Positions 1-8,358 of a DNA stretch of 64,000 nucleotides are shown here, piece after piece. A model generated the notes under the pieces. The model was not told the DNA's origin, searched no databases, and saw nothing but the letters and a program-made list of their open reading frames with translations. A program made the position numbers and the translations under genes. How positions within the stretch are numbered: position 1 is the first letter of the stretch; each line of letters begins with the position of its first letter. Source of the DNA: Nocardia speluncae NBRC 108251 (GTDB lineage Bacteria > Actinomycetota > Actinomycetes > Mycobacteriales > Mycobacteriaceae); NCBI RefSeq assembly GCF_001613245.1, contig NZ_BDBZ01000004.1, positions 1-64,000 of the forward strand. The letters run 5' to 3'.

Positions 1-1
1 C

Positions 2-184
2 CGCTGGGCCGGCGAGGAACTGGAACAGAACGTCCTGGGTCCCGTGAGTGCTGCCACGCGCGACCGCCTGGGCAGCCCCCTGGAAGATCTCGAGCTCAGC
101 GACAGCAGTATCGACGGCGTCCTCGACCGGCTGGCCTACGTGCAGAGCACCGGCACTGTCGCCGCTGAGTGGCCGGTGCGCTGA
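2..184 (+). CDS. C-terminal fragment of an unidentified protein
   Basis: An open frame enters from the left edge and ends at a TGA, giving the last 60 residues of a protein. The tail is acidic and mostly helical in character (for example LEDLELSDSSIDGVLDRLA) and ends in AEWPVR. There is no recognisable domain. It lies convergent to the amino-acid ABC ATPase gene, whose stop is 16 bases away. The reading frame and normal codon use support a real gene, but its function cannot be given from this fragment. Confidence 0.55.
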   Translation, partial: RWAGEELEQNVLGPVSAATRDRLGSPLEDLELSDSSIDGVLDRLAYVQSTGTVAAEWPVR

Positions 185-200
185 CCGCCCGGCGCTGCCC

Positions 201-977
201 TCACAACAGGCGGGAGAGGAACTCCTTCGTGCGATCGTGGCGCGGCGCGGCCAGCAGGTCCGCGGGTGCCCCGGCCTCGACCACCACCCCCTGGTCCATG
301 AACACCAGCTGATCGCCGACCTCCCGTGCGAAACCCATCTCGTGGGTGACGACCACCATGGTCATTCCGGAATCGGCCAGTTCCCGCATCACCGTCAGTA
401 CTTCGCCGACCAGTTCGGGGTCCAGAGCGGAGGTGGGCTCGTCGAAGAGCATGAGTTTCGGGTCCATCGCCAACGCCCGGGCGATCGCGACCCGCTGTTG
501 CTGCCCGCCGGACAACTGCGCGGGGTAGGCATTCGCCTTGTCCGCCAACCCGACTCGGTCCAGCAGTTCCTTCGCCCGGGCGGTCGCCGTGGCCTTGCGA
601 ACCTTCTTCACCTGCATCGGTGCCTCGATGACATTGCCCAGGGCGGTCCGGTGCGGGAACAGGTTGAAATGCTGGAAGACCATCCCGATCTCCCGGCGCT
701 GCCGCGCGGCGTCGCGGGGGTGCAGTTCGTAGAGCCGCCCGGCTTTCTCTCGGTAGCCGACGAGTTCTCCGGCCACATACAACCGCCCCGCGCTCACCTG
801 TTCGAGATGGTTGATACAGCGCAGGAACGTGGATTTTCCCGACCCGGAGGGGCCGATGAGGCACAGCACCTCACCGCGGTGGACCTCCAGCGATATCCCG
901 TTGAGTACGCGCAGCGCACCGAAGTTCTTGTGTACCCGGTCGGCGCGGACCATCGGCCCGGTACTGGTCGCGGTCAT
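201..977 (-). CDS. Amino-acid ABC transporter ATPase (GlnQ/GluA type)
   Basis: This 258-residue cytoplasmic ATPase powers uptake of a polar amino acid. Walker A is GPSGSGKST (about 42-50), the Q-loop is in [11 protein letters not shown], the ABC signature is [15 protein letters not shown], Walker B is [13 protein letters not shown], and the switch histidine is in [21 protein letters not shown] and [10 protein letters not shown] are typical of the polar amino-acid (PAAT) subfamily. The chosen ATG overlaps the permease stop in an ATGA arrangement, so the two are translationally coupled; a longer upstream frame is only the permease read out of frame. It is the last gene of a three-gene operon. 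The substrate (Glu, Gln, Asp or other) cannot be read from the sequence. Confidence 0.93.
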   Translation of the reverse strand: MTATSTGPMVRADRVHKNFGALRVLNGISLEVHRGEVLCLIGPSGSGKSTFLRCINHLEQVSAGRLYVAGELVGYREKAGRLYELHPRDAARQRREIGMVFQHFNLFPHRTALGNVIEAPMQVKKVRKATATARAKELLDRVGLADKANAYPAQLSGGQQQRVAIARALAMDPKLMLFDEPTSALDPELVGEVLTVMRELADSGMTMVVVTHEMGFAREVGDQLVFMDQGVVVEAGAPADLLAAPRHDRTKEFLSRLL

Positions 978-1903
978 TTCGCCCGTGCCTCCCCGTGCGC
1001 GTCGGCCAGTTCCCGGAGCTGTTTGGCCGTCAGTTTCCGCGATATCCCGCGTGAATAGTATTTCTCCAGGTAGTACTGGCCGACCATCAGCACGCTGGTG
1101 ATCGCCAGATACCAGGTCGCGGTGACCAGTAGCAGCGGGATGGGCAGGAAGTTCACGCCGTATATATCGCGGGCCCGCCCGAACAGATCTGTGCTGAGCG
1201 GGATGGCGGTGACCAGGGCGGTGGTCTTCAGCATGCTGATGAGTTCGTTGCCGGTCGGCGGGATGATCACCCGCATGGCCTGCGGCAGTACCGTCCGGCG
1301 CATGGTCTGTGACCAGGACATTCCCAGCGCCGTGGAGGCTTCCCGCTGCCCCTCCCCCACGGAATTGATACCGGCCCGGACGATCTCGGCCATATATGCC
1401 GCCTCGTTGAGCCCCAGCCCGATCACCGCGAACGCGAACGCCGCCTGCAGGCTCTGCACATCGAGCTCGAGCAGGCGCGGCCCGAACGGCACACCGAGCG
1501 CGACGTGCTGGTACAGCGACGGCACCAGGCCCCAGAGCACCAGCTGCACATACACCGGGGTACCGCGGAAGATCCACAGGTACACCCAGGCGGTGGCACG
1601 CAGCACCGGGTTCGGCGACAGCCGCATCACGGCGAGCGTTGTGCCGAGCGCCACGGCGATCACCATCGCCAGCACGGTCAGTTCCAGGGTGACCACGGCA
1701 CCGGCCGCGATCCGGTTATCCCGCAGGTACTGCCAGTACACGTCCCAGCGATAGGCGGGATTGGTTGCCGCGCCGTAGACGAAAAGGCCCACCAGGACCA
1801 GGATCAGGACCGCCGCGAGCCACCTGCCCGGGCGCCGCAGCGGGACTGCCTTGATCGGTTCGGGTTCGTGCTCGTCACGGGTCGCATCCGGGTCGGCGGT
1901 CAT
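974..1903 (-). CDS. Amino-acid ABC transporter permease (HisM/GlnP family)
   Basis: A 309-residue inner-membrane permease. After a charged cytoplasmic N-terminus (about 25 residues) there are several hydrophobic segments. The central [18 protein letters not shown] region is the coupling (EAA) loop that docks on the ATPase. The segment [18 protein letters not shown] is typical of the PAAT permease family. There is only one permease gene, so it probably works as a homodimer. It sits 4 bases downstream of the binding-protein stop and overlaps the ATPase gene by 4 bases, so binding protein, permease and ATPase form one transcript. Confidence 0.92.
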   Translation of the reverse strand: MTADPDATRDEHEPEPIKAVPLRRPGRWLAAVLILVLVGLFVYGAATNPAYRWDVYWQYLRDNRIAAGAVVTLELTVLAMVIAVALGTTLAVMRLSPNPVLRATAWVYLWIFRGTPVYVQLVLWGLVPSLYQHVALGVPFGPRLLELDVQSLQAAFAFAVIGLGLNEAAYMAEIVRAGINSVGEGQREASTALGMSWSQTMRRTVLPQAMRVIIPPTGNELISMLKTTALVTAIPLSTDLFGRARDIYGVNFLPIPLLLVTATWYLAITSVLMVGQYYLEKYYSRGISRKLTAKQLRELADAHGEARAK

Positions 1904-1907
1904 GGCC

Positions 1908-2810
1908 TCAGCTCCTCGCGCCGTTGATCACGGCGGTGCCCAGCGCACCGTCCTGCACACCCCAGTTCTCGGTGATCCGCCGGTACTGCCCGCTGTCGAT
2001 CAGATGCTGCGCCGCATCCCGCAGTACCGGCGCGAGCGGGGACCCCTTGGCCACCGCCCATCCGTACGGTGCGGCGTCGAATACCGGACCCGCCGGTTCG
2101 ATCTTCCCGTCGGTCCGTTCGATGGCGTACGCGGTCACCGGGGAATCCGCGGACATGGCGTCGACCTGGCCCAGGACCAGGGCGTTGGTGACCGCGCTCT
2201 GCTCGTCGAACGCATCGATGATGATCGGATCCTTCCCGGCGGCGACACATGCTTCGCTCTTGGCCGGGACCTCCTCGATATGCTCCACGGTCGTGGCCTG
2301 GACCGCCACACGTTTACCGCAGGCGTTCTCCGGATCGATATCGTCGCCCGTGCGCTGCGCCCACTGCACACCGGCGCTGAAGTAGGTGACCAAATCGACC
2401 TGCTGCTCCCGGTCAAGGGTATCGGTGATCGACGACATCCCGAGGTCATAGGTCCCGGACTGGACGGCGGGGATGATCTTCTCGAACGCCGATTCGGTGT
2501 AACGGGCACGGATTCCCAGCACCGCAGTCACCGCATCCATCAGGTCGATATCGAAGCCGACGATCTCACCGTGCCGGTCGCGGTACTCGTTCGGCTGATA
2601 CGGCACGTTGACCCCGACCACCATCTCCCCCGCCGCGGCGATATCGGGTGGAACACGGGCCGCGAGTTCCGGCACCGGCTGCACCGTGATCTTCGGAGGG
2701 ACGGGCCCGGTGTCCTCGATATTGGTCACGCACCCGGGCGTCAGCAGCACACCGGCGATCACGCACACCATCCACCGGATCCGGGAACCGGATCGATCAG
2801 CCACCGTCAC
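1908..2810 (-). CDS. Amino-acid ABC transporter substrate-binding lipoprotein
   Basis: A bacterial extracellular solute-binding protein family 3 (SBP_bac_3) protein of about 300 residues. With the GTG chosen here it begins with a short basic N-terminus, a hydrophobic stretch and the lipobox LLTPGC, so it should be a membrane-anchored lipoprotein matured by Lgt. The mature part has the family 3 pattern: MVVGVNVPYQPNEYRD at the start, then VGFDIDLMDAV, and ILG-type ligand-pocket segments. A second GTG at 2804 is equally possible, and an in-frame GTG at 2894 would add an unlikely 28-residue leader. First gene of the importer operon. Confidence 0.9.
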   Translation of the reverse strand: MTVADRSGSRIRWMVCVIAGVLLTPGCVTNIEDTGPVPPKITVQPVPELAARVPPDIAAAGEMVVGVNVPYQPNEYRDRHGEIVGFDIDLMDAVTAVLGIRARYTESAFEKIIPAVQSGTYDLGMSSITDTLDREQQVDLVTYFSAGVQWAQRTGDDIDPENACGKRVAVQATTVEHIEEVPAKSEACVAAGKDPIIIDAFDEQSAVTNALVLGQVDAMSADSPVTAYAIERTDGKIEPAGPVFDAAPYGWAVAKGSPLAPVLRDAAQHLIDSGQYRRITENWGVQDGALGTAVINGARS

Positions 2811-3011
2811 ACCACCTGCCGTCGCAAGGAATCGGGCCCGCAGTCCGCCTCGGTGCACGCTTCCGGCACTTCCACTCGAGGACGTTGTCAGCACAGTAGG
2901 CGAACCACGGGTAGAACACGGCCGTAGTAACCGAGATTTGACCCCGGGCGCAGCACGAGCCCGGCCGATCCGCCGGAAATCCGTGGGGCGAACGGCTACC
3001 GTCTGCAGATC

Positions 3012-3545
3012 ATGGTGCAGTCGGTGGAATTACTGCTCGACGAGGCGTCCGAGCAGCGGATCCGGCGACAGTGGGAACTGCTCGCCGAAGCGGGCCTGCC
3101 CGGTCTGGGGCGCGGAGGCCGCGCCGGCGACACCGATAGTCACCGGCCACATATCACCGTGGCGGTGACCCGGCAGATCTGGCCGCGGATCGAAACCGAC
3201 CTGGACCGTTTACCTTTCCGGCCGTTTCCGATCCGGCTCGGCGGTGTCCTGGTGTTCGGCGCACGACGGCCCATCCTGGTGCGCGCAGTGGTGCCGTCGG
3301 ACCAACTACTGGCCTGGCATCGGCGGGTGTATCAGATCGTGGCACCGTGCCCGGATGTGCCGGCGAACCTGCATCCGAACCAGTGGACTCCGCATATCAC
3401 GCTGGCCCGGCGGGTGCTGCCGCAACGGATCGGGGAGGCCGTGAGCGCGGTGGCCGCGGACAAGGACACGGCGGCGACCGTGGTAGGTCTGCGGCGCTGG
3501 GACGGGGACCGCCGCCAGGCCTGGCCGATCGCCGAACACGGCTGA
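3012..3545 (+). CDS. 2'-5' RNA ligase / 2H phosphoesterase family protein
   Basis: This 177-residue protein carries the two HxT/S motifs that define the 2H phosphoesterase fold: HITVAV near residue 46 and HITLAR near residue 122. Members act on 2',5' or cyclic phosphodiester bonds in RNA or nucleotides, but the cellular substrate of bacterial relatives is usually unknown. The length matches the family. The start is an ATG 11 bases after the top of the frame region and gives the usual MVQSVELLLD first strand. It is a single-gene unit upstream of thioredoxin. Confidence 0.8.
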   Translation: MVQSVELLLDEASEQRIRRQWELLAEAGLPGLGRGGRAGDTDSHRPHITVAVTRQIWPRIETDLDRLPFRPFPIRLGGVLVFGARRPILVRAVVPSDQLLAWHRRVYQIVAPCPDVPANLHPNQWTPHITLARRVLPQRIGEAVSAVAADKDTAATVVGLRRWDGDRRQAWPIAEHG

Positions 3546-3670
3546 CCGAACGCCCGCGCAAGCCGATATGTGACAACGTAGGGTGGGGCCCGGTGGCGTA
3601 CGACACCGCCGTGGAACAACCGCGGCCGGGTCCGGCGTTGCAGCCTGTATACCGACCACGAGAGGACGTC

Positions 3671-4054
3671 ATGGCCACCCAGACATTGACGCAACAGAAC
3701 TTCGATGAGGTAGTCACCAGCAACGACGTGGTACTCGTCGATTTCTGGGCTTCCTGGTGCGGACCGTGCCGCAGTTTCGCACCCACCTACGAGGCATCGG
3801 CGGACAAACATCCCGATGTCGTCCACGGCAAGGTCGATACCGAGGCCGAGCAGGGCCTGGCCGCGGCCGCCAATATCCAGTCCATCCCGACCATCATGGC
3901 CTTCCGCGAAGGCGTCCTGGTCTTCGCCCAGCCGGGTGCGCTGCCGCCCGCCGCGCTCGAGGATCTGGTCTCCCAGGTGCAATCGCTCGACATGGACGAG
4001 GTTCGTCAGCAACTCGCCGAGCAGCAAGCAGCCAACGGCGAAGTGTCCGAATAG
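3671..4054 (+). CDS. Thioredoxin
   Basis: A 127-residue thioredoxin. The redox centre WCGPC follows the classic VLVDFWAS strand (about residues 20-34), and the cis-proline lies in SIPTIMAF. It should catalyse dithiol-disulfide exchange in the cytoplasm. The C-terminus carries a roughly 20-residue Glu/Gln-rich helical extension (MDEVRQQLAEQQ) beyond the minimal fold. The ATG is preceded by AGAGGACGTC as ribosome site; a much longer in-frame extension upstream overlaps the 2H gene and is rejected. It is followed by a strong bidirectional hairpin. Whether it corresponds to TrxA, TrxC or a paralogue cannot be decided. Confidence 0.93.
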   Translation: MATQTLTQQNFDEVVTSNDVVLVDFWASWCGPCRSFAPTYEASADKHPDVVHGKVDTEAEQGLAAAANIQSIPTIMAFREGVLVFAQPGALPPAALEDLVSQVQSLDMDEVRQQLAEQQAANGEVSE

Positions 4055-4063
4055 AATCGGCGA

Positions 4064-4113
4064 ACGACGGCGGGCTCCACACTTTCCGGGGATGGTGTGG
4101 AGCCCACCGTCGT
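4064..4113. terminator. Bidirectional terminator hairpin
   Basis: A 19-base stem with one mismatch (4064-4082 pairing with 4095-4113, loop of 12 bases) lies between the convergent thioredoxin and LeuA-domain genes. The arms contain GGGCTCCACAC and GTGTGGAGCCC. There is no long T tract on either side, but the size and position fit a shared terminator. Confidence 0.8.
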
Positions 4114-4148
4114 GCCGTATTCGGCGCCGAATCCGCCCCGGCGCCGAA

Positions 4149-4595
4149 TCAGCGCTGAGCGACCAAACGGTTCACGCTGGCGATCATGGCGCGCACCGAG
4201 GATTGCGCACCGTCTACCGCGAGGGCCACGCCCCAGCCGCGCCGGCCGTCGAATTCGCATTGCACGAAGGTGGCGGTTCCGGCGGCGGTCCGGCGCTGAT
4301 GGAAACGCAGGATCTCCACGGGGTATCCCGCCTCGTAGAGGGCGGAGGTCATAGCCGCGATCGGGCTGCCGGCGGCCACCACCGAACGAGACCACCCCGG
4401 GAATTCGAGGGTGGCGGTGAACGCGCCGCCGCGGGCACCGGTGGACGACCAGCCCGCAAGGCGGATCGGGCCGGCACATTCGCCGAAACGTTCGTTGAAT
4501 TGGGCCACGCTCAACTCCGCGCATTCGGTGCGCAGGCTACGCGGAGCGGCAGTGGTCAGGGCGTTGTTGTCCAGCGTCGGTGTGGTCATGAGCAC
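4149..4595 (-). CDS. Free-standing LeuA allosteric-domain protein
   Basis: A 148-residue protein resembling only the C-terminal regulatory (dimerisation) domain of 2-isopropylmalate synthase; the TIM-barrel catalytic part is absent. The visible pattern is a betabetabetaalpha fold with segments such as FTATLEFPG, GSPIAAMTSALYEAGYPVEIL and GWGVALAVDGAQSSVRAMIASVNR. In LeuA this domain binds leucine. A single-domain version could be a leucine sensor or partner of a separate LeuA, but that is inference. The GTG at 4595 is chosen because GGGAAG lies 6 bases upstream; an ATG at 4589 is the alternative. The gene is preceded by a leader peptide and GC hairpin suggesting attenuation by branched-chain amino acids. 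Confidence 0.78.
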   Translation of the reverse strand: MLMTTPTLDNNALTTAAPRSLRTECAELSVAQFNERFGECAGPIRLAGWSSTGARGGAFTATLEFPGWSRSVVAAGSPIAAMTSALYEAGYPVEILRFHQRRTAAGTATFVQCEFDGRRGWGVALAVDGAQSSVRAMIASVNRLVAQR

Positions 4596-4645
4596 GTAGG
4601 TCTTCCCAGAGAAGGTCGGCAGGTTGGGGGACCAGCAAAATCGAG

Positions 4646-4671
4646 AAAAGGGGGCCCGCAGCGAGGGGGCC
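4646..4671 (-). terminator. Attenuator terminator hairpin after leader peptide
   Basis: In the minus-strand RNA, GGCCC pairs with GGGCC across a 9-base loop, followed by CCC and a four-U run. It begins 8 bases after the leader-peptide stop. A second small hairpin, CCCGC-CGTA-GCGGG, covers the last leader codons, and GGUC/GACC can pair in between, so alternative structures are possible. The stem is short and the U run modest. Confidence 0.5.
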
Positions 4672-4679
4672 GGTCCGAA

Positions 4680-4754
4680 TCAGACCCCGCTACGGCGGGT
4701 TACTACTACGGCAAGAACCCGCCCGGCCGGCTTGGCGATGCGCGCAAGAAGCAC
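4680..4754 (-). promoter_or_regulatory. Val/Leu-rich leader peptide (putative attenuator)
   Basis: On the minus strand, 85 bases before the LeuA-domain start, a short frame begins at GTG with GAGGG just upstream and encodes 24 residues: LLAR near its start and VLAVVVTRRSGV at its end, closing with TGA. Three consecutive GUA valine codons follow GUU CUU GCC. This is the layout of a ribosome-mediated branched-chain amino-acid attenuator. The same frame stays open back to a GTG at 4814 (44 residues). The leader is directly followed by GC-rich hairpins and a short T run. LEU-type attenuators before leuA are known in actinobacteria; here the regulated gene is only the regulatory domain. Confidence 0.55.
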
Positions 4755-5007
4755 CGCGCCCTCGCGGTCCGCGAGAATCGGCGCGGCACGTAGGCCGTCG
4801 GCGTGGATTTGCACGGTGTCGAGGATAAAGACTCACCTGGCGGATAGCAACCATATACACGCCGCGGTTTGCCCTACTCCGCAGTAGTGTTTTCGCTGGT
4901 CACCGGCACGTAACCGCGCGTTCGCCGGAGACGGCAGTGACGAACCGGACTCCAGCGACCGGGCCGGCCGCCTGTCGACCGGCCCCCTACGGGTCCGGGG
5001 GGACAGC
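4755..5007. other. Intergenic upstream of leader; no gene seen
   Basis: Between the hypothetical membrane gene and the leader peptide there is no convincing gene on either strand. The longer frames here have unlike-protein composition. The stretch around 4835-4860, with several A/T-rich bases including TATATGG on the minus strand, is the likeliest promoter region for the leader transcript, but I cannot fix the -10 and -35 elements. Confidence 0.35.
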
Positions 5008-5457
5008 TCACAGGTACAGCAGGAACCACAGCAGGGCGGCGTAGAACAGGCCGAGAGCGGCGCCCATCGCGGCGCCGCGATGGGCGCAGCGAAAAGCAGT
5101 GATAGGGGTGAGTGGATACGGGCGATTGCCGCGATAGCCGACCCGCACCGTCACTTCTGCCTCGAGCCGGTACGTACCCGGCACCGCATACCGCCGCCGT
5201 TGCCAGTCCGCACCCTGGTATTCGAGTACTGTGCGCCGCCGCCACGGCCGGCACGGGCATACCTCGGGATCATGTTCGGATACGCAACTGTGGGCAATCG
5301 CGAGGGCCGGGCGCCGGCCTGTGTAGGCCGGCCCGCCCCAAGTGCGCAACGCCTCGTTCAGCGGTACCAGAATGTGGTGATACGCGAGTCCGAAGACCGC
5401 GCCGGCGACCGTTGTCGCGGCGGGGCCGGCGAGCATCGGGATGATCGAGTCGAGCAT
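5008..5457 (-). CDS. Hypothetical protein with N- and C-terminal membrane segments
   Basis: About 149 residues. There is a hydrophobic N-terminal segment (MLAGPAATTVAGAVFGLAYH region), a middle soluble part with a cysteine-bearing stretch EVCPCRPWRR and beta-strand-like text, and a strongly hydrophobic C-terminal helix ending LFYAALLWFLLYL. I do not recognise the family. The ATG at 5457 is chosen because it starts directly at the first hydrophobic segment and has AAGG about 9 bases upstream; a frame extending to 5556 adds only low-complexity sequence. It sits downstream of polA on the same strand, 52 bases after its stop. Confidence 0.5.
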   Translation of the reverse strand: MLDSIIPMLAGPAATTVAGAVFGLAYHHILVPLNEALRTWGGPAYTGRRPALAIAHSCVSEHDPEVCPCRPWRRRTVLEYQGADWQRRRYAVPGTYRLEAEVTVRVGYRGNRPYPLTPITAFRCAHRGAAMGAALGLFYAALLWFLLYL

Positions 5458-5509
5458 TGCTGTCAGCCTTGTGTTCACCGGCGCGGCGTGCGCCCGGCGC
5501 TCGCGAGAG

Positions 5510-8254
5510 TCAGTGCGCGGCGGCGTCCCAGCTGCGCCCGACGCCGACCGAAACACTCAGCGGCACAGACAATTCGATCGCCGAGGACATCTTCTCGCGG
5601 ACCAGCTCCTGCAATTGTTCCTGCTCACCCGGTGCCACCTCGAAGACGAGTTCGTCGTGGATTTGCAGCAGCATACGGGACCGCAGGCCCGAGTCGGCGA
5701 GCGCGCGGTGCACGTTGATCATGGCGACCTTGATGATATCGGCGGCCGTGCCCTGGATGGGGGCGTTGAGCGCCATCCGTTCCGCGGACTCGCGGCGCTG
5801 CCGGTTGCTGTGATCGAGGTCGGGCAGGTAGCGGCGGCGGCCGAACAGGGTCTGGGTGTAGCCGACCTTGCGAGCCTGTTCGACCACGGCCTGCAGATAA
5901 TCGCGGATCCCACCGAACCGGGCGAAGTAGACATCCATCTGCTCCTTCGCCTCCTGCGTGCTGATCTTGAGCTGGGCGGACAGCCCGTAGGAGCTCAAGC
6001 CGTACGCCAGCCCGTAGGACATGGCCTTGATCCGGCGGCGAAGCTCCGGCGACACCTCGGAAATCGGGATATCGAAGGCCTTCGAGGCGACGAAGCTGTG
6101 CAGATCCTCGCCGGAATTGAAGGCCTCGATGAGCCCCTCGTCACCGGACAGATGCGCCATGATGCGCATTTCGATCTGGCTGTAGTCGGCGGTCATCAGC
6201 GATTCGTAGCCGTCGCCGACCACGAACGTATCCCGGATCATCCGGCCGGTATCGGTGCGGATGGGGATGTTCTGCAGATTGGGTTCGGTGGACGACAACC
6301 GGCCGGTGGCGGCGATGGTCTGGTTGAAGGTGGTGTGGATCCGGCCGTCGTCCGCGACGGCTTTCAACAGGCCGTCGACGGTGACCTTGAGGCGGGTGGC
6401 GTCGCGGTGTGCGAGCAGATGCTGCAGGAAGGGGTGCTCGGTTTTCTCGTACAGGGATTCCAGCGCGTCCGCGTCGGTGGTGTAGCCGGTTTTGGTGCGT
6501 TTGGTCTTGGGCATATCGAGCTCGTCGAACAGCACCACCTGTAGCTGTTTCGGCGAGCCGAGGTTGATCTGCTTGCCGATCACGTCGTAGGCGGCGTTCG
6601 CGGCATCGGCGACCTGATCGGCGAACCGGCGTTGCAGCGCGGTGAGCTGGTCGTTGTCCACCGCGATTCCGGCGTCCTCCAGTTCGGCGAGCACCCCGAG
6701 CAGCGGCAGTTCCATCTCGTCCAGCAGCGGCCGGGATTCGATCTTGCCCAGCTCTTCGTCCAGGGCCCCGGCCAGATCGGCCACGGCGCGGGCACGCAGC
6801 ATCTCCCCCTGGGCGAGTTCGGTATCGACGGCATCCTCGGCGTCCAGCAGCGAGAGCTGCGGCGCCGCCTCGGTTTCGGCGCGCAGTTCACGATGCAGAT
6901 AGCGCAGCGACAGATCGTCGAGGTTGAAGCTGCGCTGACCCGGCCGGACCAGGTAGGCGGCCAGGGCTGTATCACTGGTGAGCCCCGCCAAGGTCCAACC
7001 ACGACCCCGTAGCGCGTGCAGCGCGCTCTTGGCCTCGTGCAGAGCCTTACCCGGGCCGGGATCGGCCAGCCAGGCCCCGAGTGCCGTCTCGTCCTCGGGG
7101 GTGAGAGCGGTGACATCGATATAGGCGGACTCTTCGTCCGCGGCGGAAATCGCGAGAGCACGCACATCCCCGGCCGCCGGAGTGCCGCTACCGGCGATCG
7201 AAATACCGTGCCGTGCACCGACTCCGGCATGCTCGCCGAGCCAATCCGCGACACTGCCCGGCGTCAGCGTCTGCCCGCTGATCTCGAAACCGGATTCGGC
7301 TTCGACGGTGGGCGGGGCCAGGGTTTCGAACAGCCGGTCGCGCAGGACCCGGAATTCCAGATCGTCGAACAACTGATGGATCCGCTCCCGGTTCCAGGCG
7401 CCCTGGGCGAGCTGATCGGGCGTATAGGGCAGCGGTACATCGCGGACCATCTCGGTGAGCTGGCGGTTGAGCACCACACTGCTGAGATTGGCGCGCAGGG
7501 CGTCACCGACCTTGCCGCGTACCTCGTCCACCTTGTCGACCAGGGAATTCAGATCGCCGTACTCACGGATCCATTTGGCCGCGGTTTTCTCCCCCACTCC
7601 GGGGATTCCGGGCAGGTTGTCACTCGGGTCGCCGCGCAGGGCCGCGTAGTCCGGGTACTGCGCCGGGCTCAGACCATATTTCTTCTCCACCTCTTCCGGG
7701 GTGAACCGGGTGAGTTCGGAGACGCCCTTGCGCGGATAGAGAACAGTGACGTTCTCGTCGACCAACTGGAGGGAATCGCGGTCGCCGGTGACGATGAGCA
7801 CCCGGTAACCCTGCGGTACCGCCTGGGTGGTGAGGGTAGCGATGAGATCGTCGGCCTCATAGCCCTCGATCGCCATCACCGGGATACCGAGGGCACCCAG
7901 CACCTCTTTGGTGAGCTCTACCTGGCCGCGGAATTCGTCCGGGGTCTTCACCCGATTCGCCTTGTACTCGGGGAACGCTTCCACGCGGAAGGTCTGCCGG
8001 GAAACATCGAAAGCGGCGGCGACATGGGTGGGTTTCTCGTCCCGCAGCAGGTTGATGAGCATCGCGGTGAATCCGTACACCGCATTGGTGGTCTGGCCGG
8101 TGACGGTCTGGAAGTTCTCCGCCGGCAGCGCGTAGAACGCGCGGTAGGCCAGTGAGTGTCCGTCCAGTAGCAGCAGCGTGGGCCGGGTTTCCGGCGATCC
8201 GGAAGTATCGGCGGTGGCGGGGAGGCTCGGCTGCGCAGTGGTCGGTGGGGTCAC
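5510..8254 (-). CDS. polA: DNA polymerase I
   Basis: A full-length 914-residue family A polymerase. The N-terminal 5'-3' exonuclease domain (about 25-320) keeps LLLDGHSLAYRAFYAL, GYEADDLIATL and VTGDRDSLQLV. The middle 3'-5' exonuclease-like domain is divergent and lacks obvious catalytic acidic motifs, as usual in actinobacteria, so proofreading is probably absent. The polymerase domain shows motif A in MTADYSQIEMRIMAHLS, motif B around RRIKAMSYGLAYGLSSYGL, and motif C QIHDELVFEV. It acts in Okazaki fragment processing and repair. The start is a GTG (VTPPTTAQ), giving the usual length. In M. tuberculosis polA lies close to pdtaR, and the same neighbourhood is seen here. Confidence 0.98.
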   Translation of the reverse strand: MTPPTTAQPSLPATADTSGSPETRPTLLLLDGHSLAYRAFYALPAENFQTVTGQTTNAVYGFTAMLINLLRDEKPTHVAAAFDVSRQTFRVEAFPEYKANRVKTPDEFRGQVELTKEVLGALGIPVMAIEGYEADDLIATLTTQAVPQGYRVLIVTGDRDSLQLVDENVTVLYPRKGVSELTRFTPEEVEKKYGLSPAQYPDYAALRGDPSDNLPGIPGVGEKTAAKWIREYGDLNSLVDKVDEVRGKVGDALRANLSSVVLNRQLTEMVRDVPLPYTPDQLAQGAWNRERIHQLFDDLEFRVLRDRLFETLAPPTVEAESGFEISGQTLTPGSVADWLGEHAGVGARHGISIAGSGTPAAGDVRALAISAADEESAYIDVTALTPEDETALGAWLADPGPGKALHEAKSALHALRGRGWTLAGLTSDTALAAYLVRPGQRSFNLDDLSLRYLHRELRAETEAAPQLSLLDAEDAVDTELAQGEMLRARAVADLAGALDEELGKIESRPLLDEMELPLLGVLAELEDAGIAVDNDQLTALQRRFADQVADAANAAYDVIGKQINLGSPKQLQVVLFDELDMPKTKRTKTGYTTDADALESLYEKTEHPFLQHLLAHRDATRLKVTVDGLLKAVADDGRIHTTFNQTIAATGRLSSTEPNLQNIPIRTDTGRMIRDTFVVGDGYESLMTADYSQIEMRIMAHLSGDEGLIEAFNSGEDLHSFVASKAFDIPISEVSPELRRRIKAMSYGLAYGLSSYGLSAQLKISTQEAKEQMDVYFARFGGIRDYLQAVVEQARKVGYTQTLFGRRRYLPDLDHSNRQRRESAERMALNAPIQGTAADIIKVAMINVHRALADSGLRSRMLLQIHDELVFEVAPGEQEQLQELVREKMSSAIELSVPLSVSVGVGRSWDAAAH

Positions 8255-8358
8255 ACCCGCAGAGTCTAGGGACTACCCCCGACACCGGGCCCAGTGAGTG
8301 TGACCATCGAGTTTCTCGACCGCATATTCGCCGACCGGACGACCGGCGGGCGCCCCTA

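Noticed and set aside
136..864. Long antisense frames across the ABC ATPase gene (also seen across most core genes)
   Set aside because: Arg/Pro/Gly-rich shadow frames caused by high GC at the third codon position; the real frame has all ABC motifs.
4624..4887. 87-codon plus-strand frame upstream of the thioredoxin/LeuA-domain region
   Set aside because: Composition is unlike a protein and it lies antisense to the leader peptide, hairpin and promoter region.
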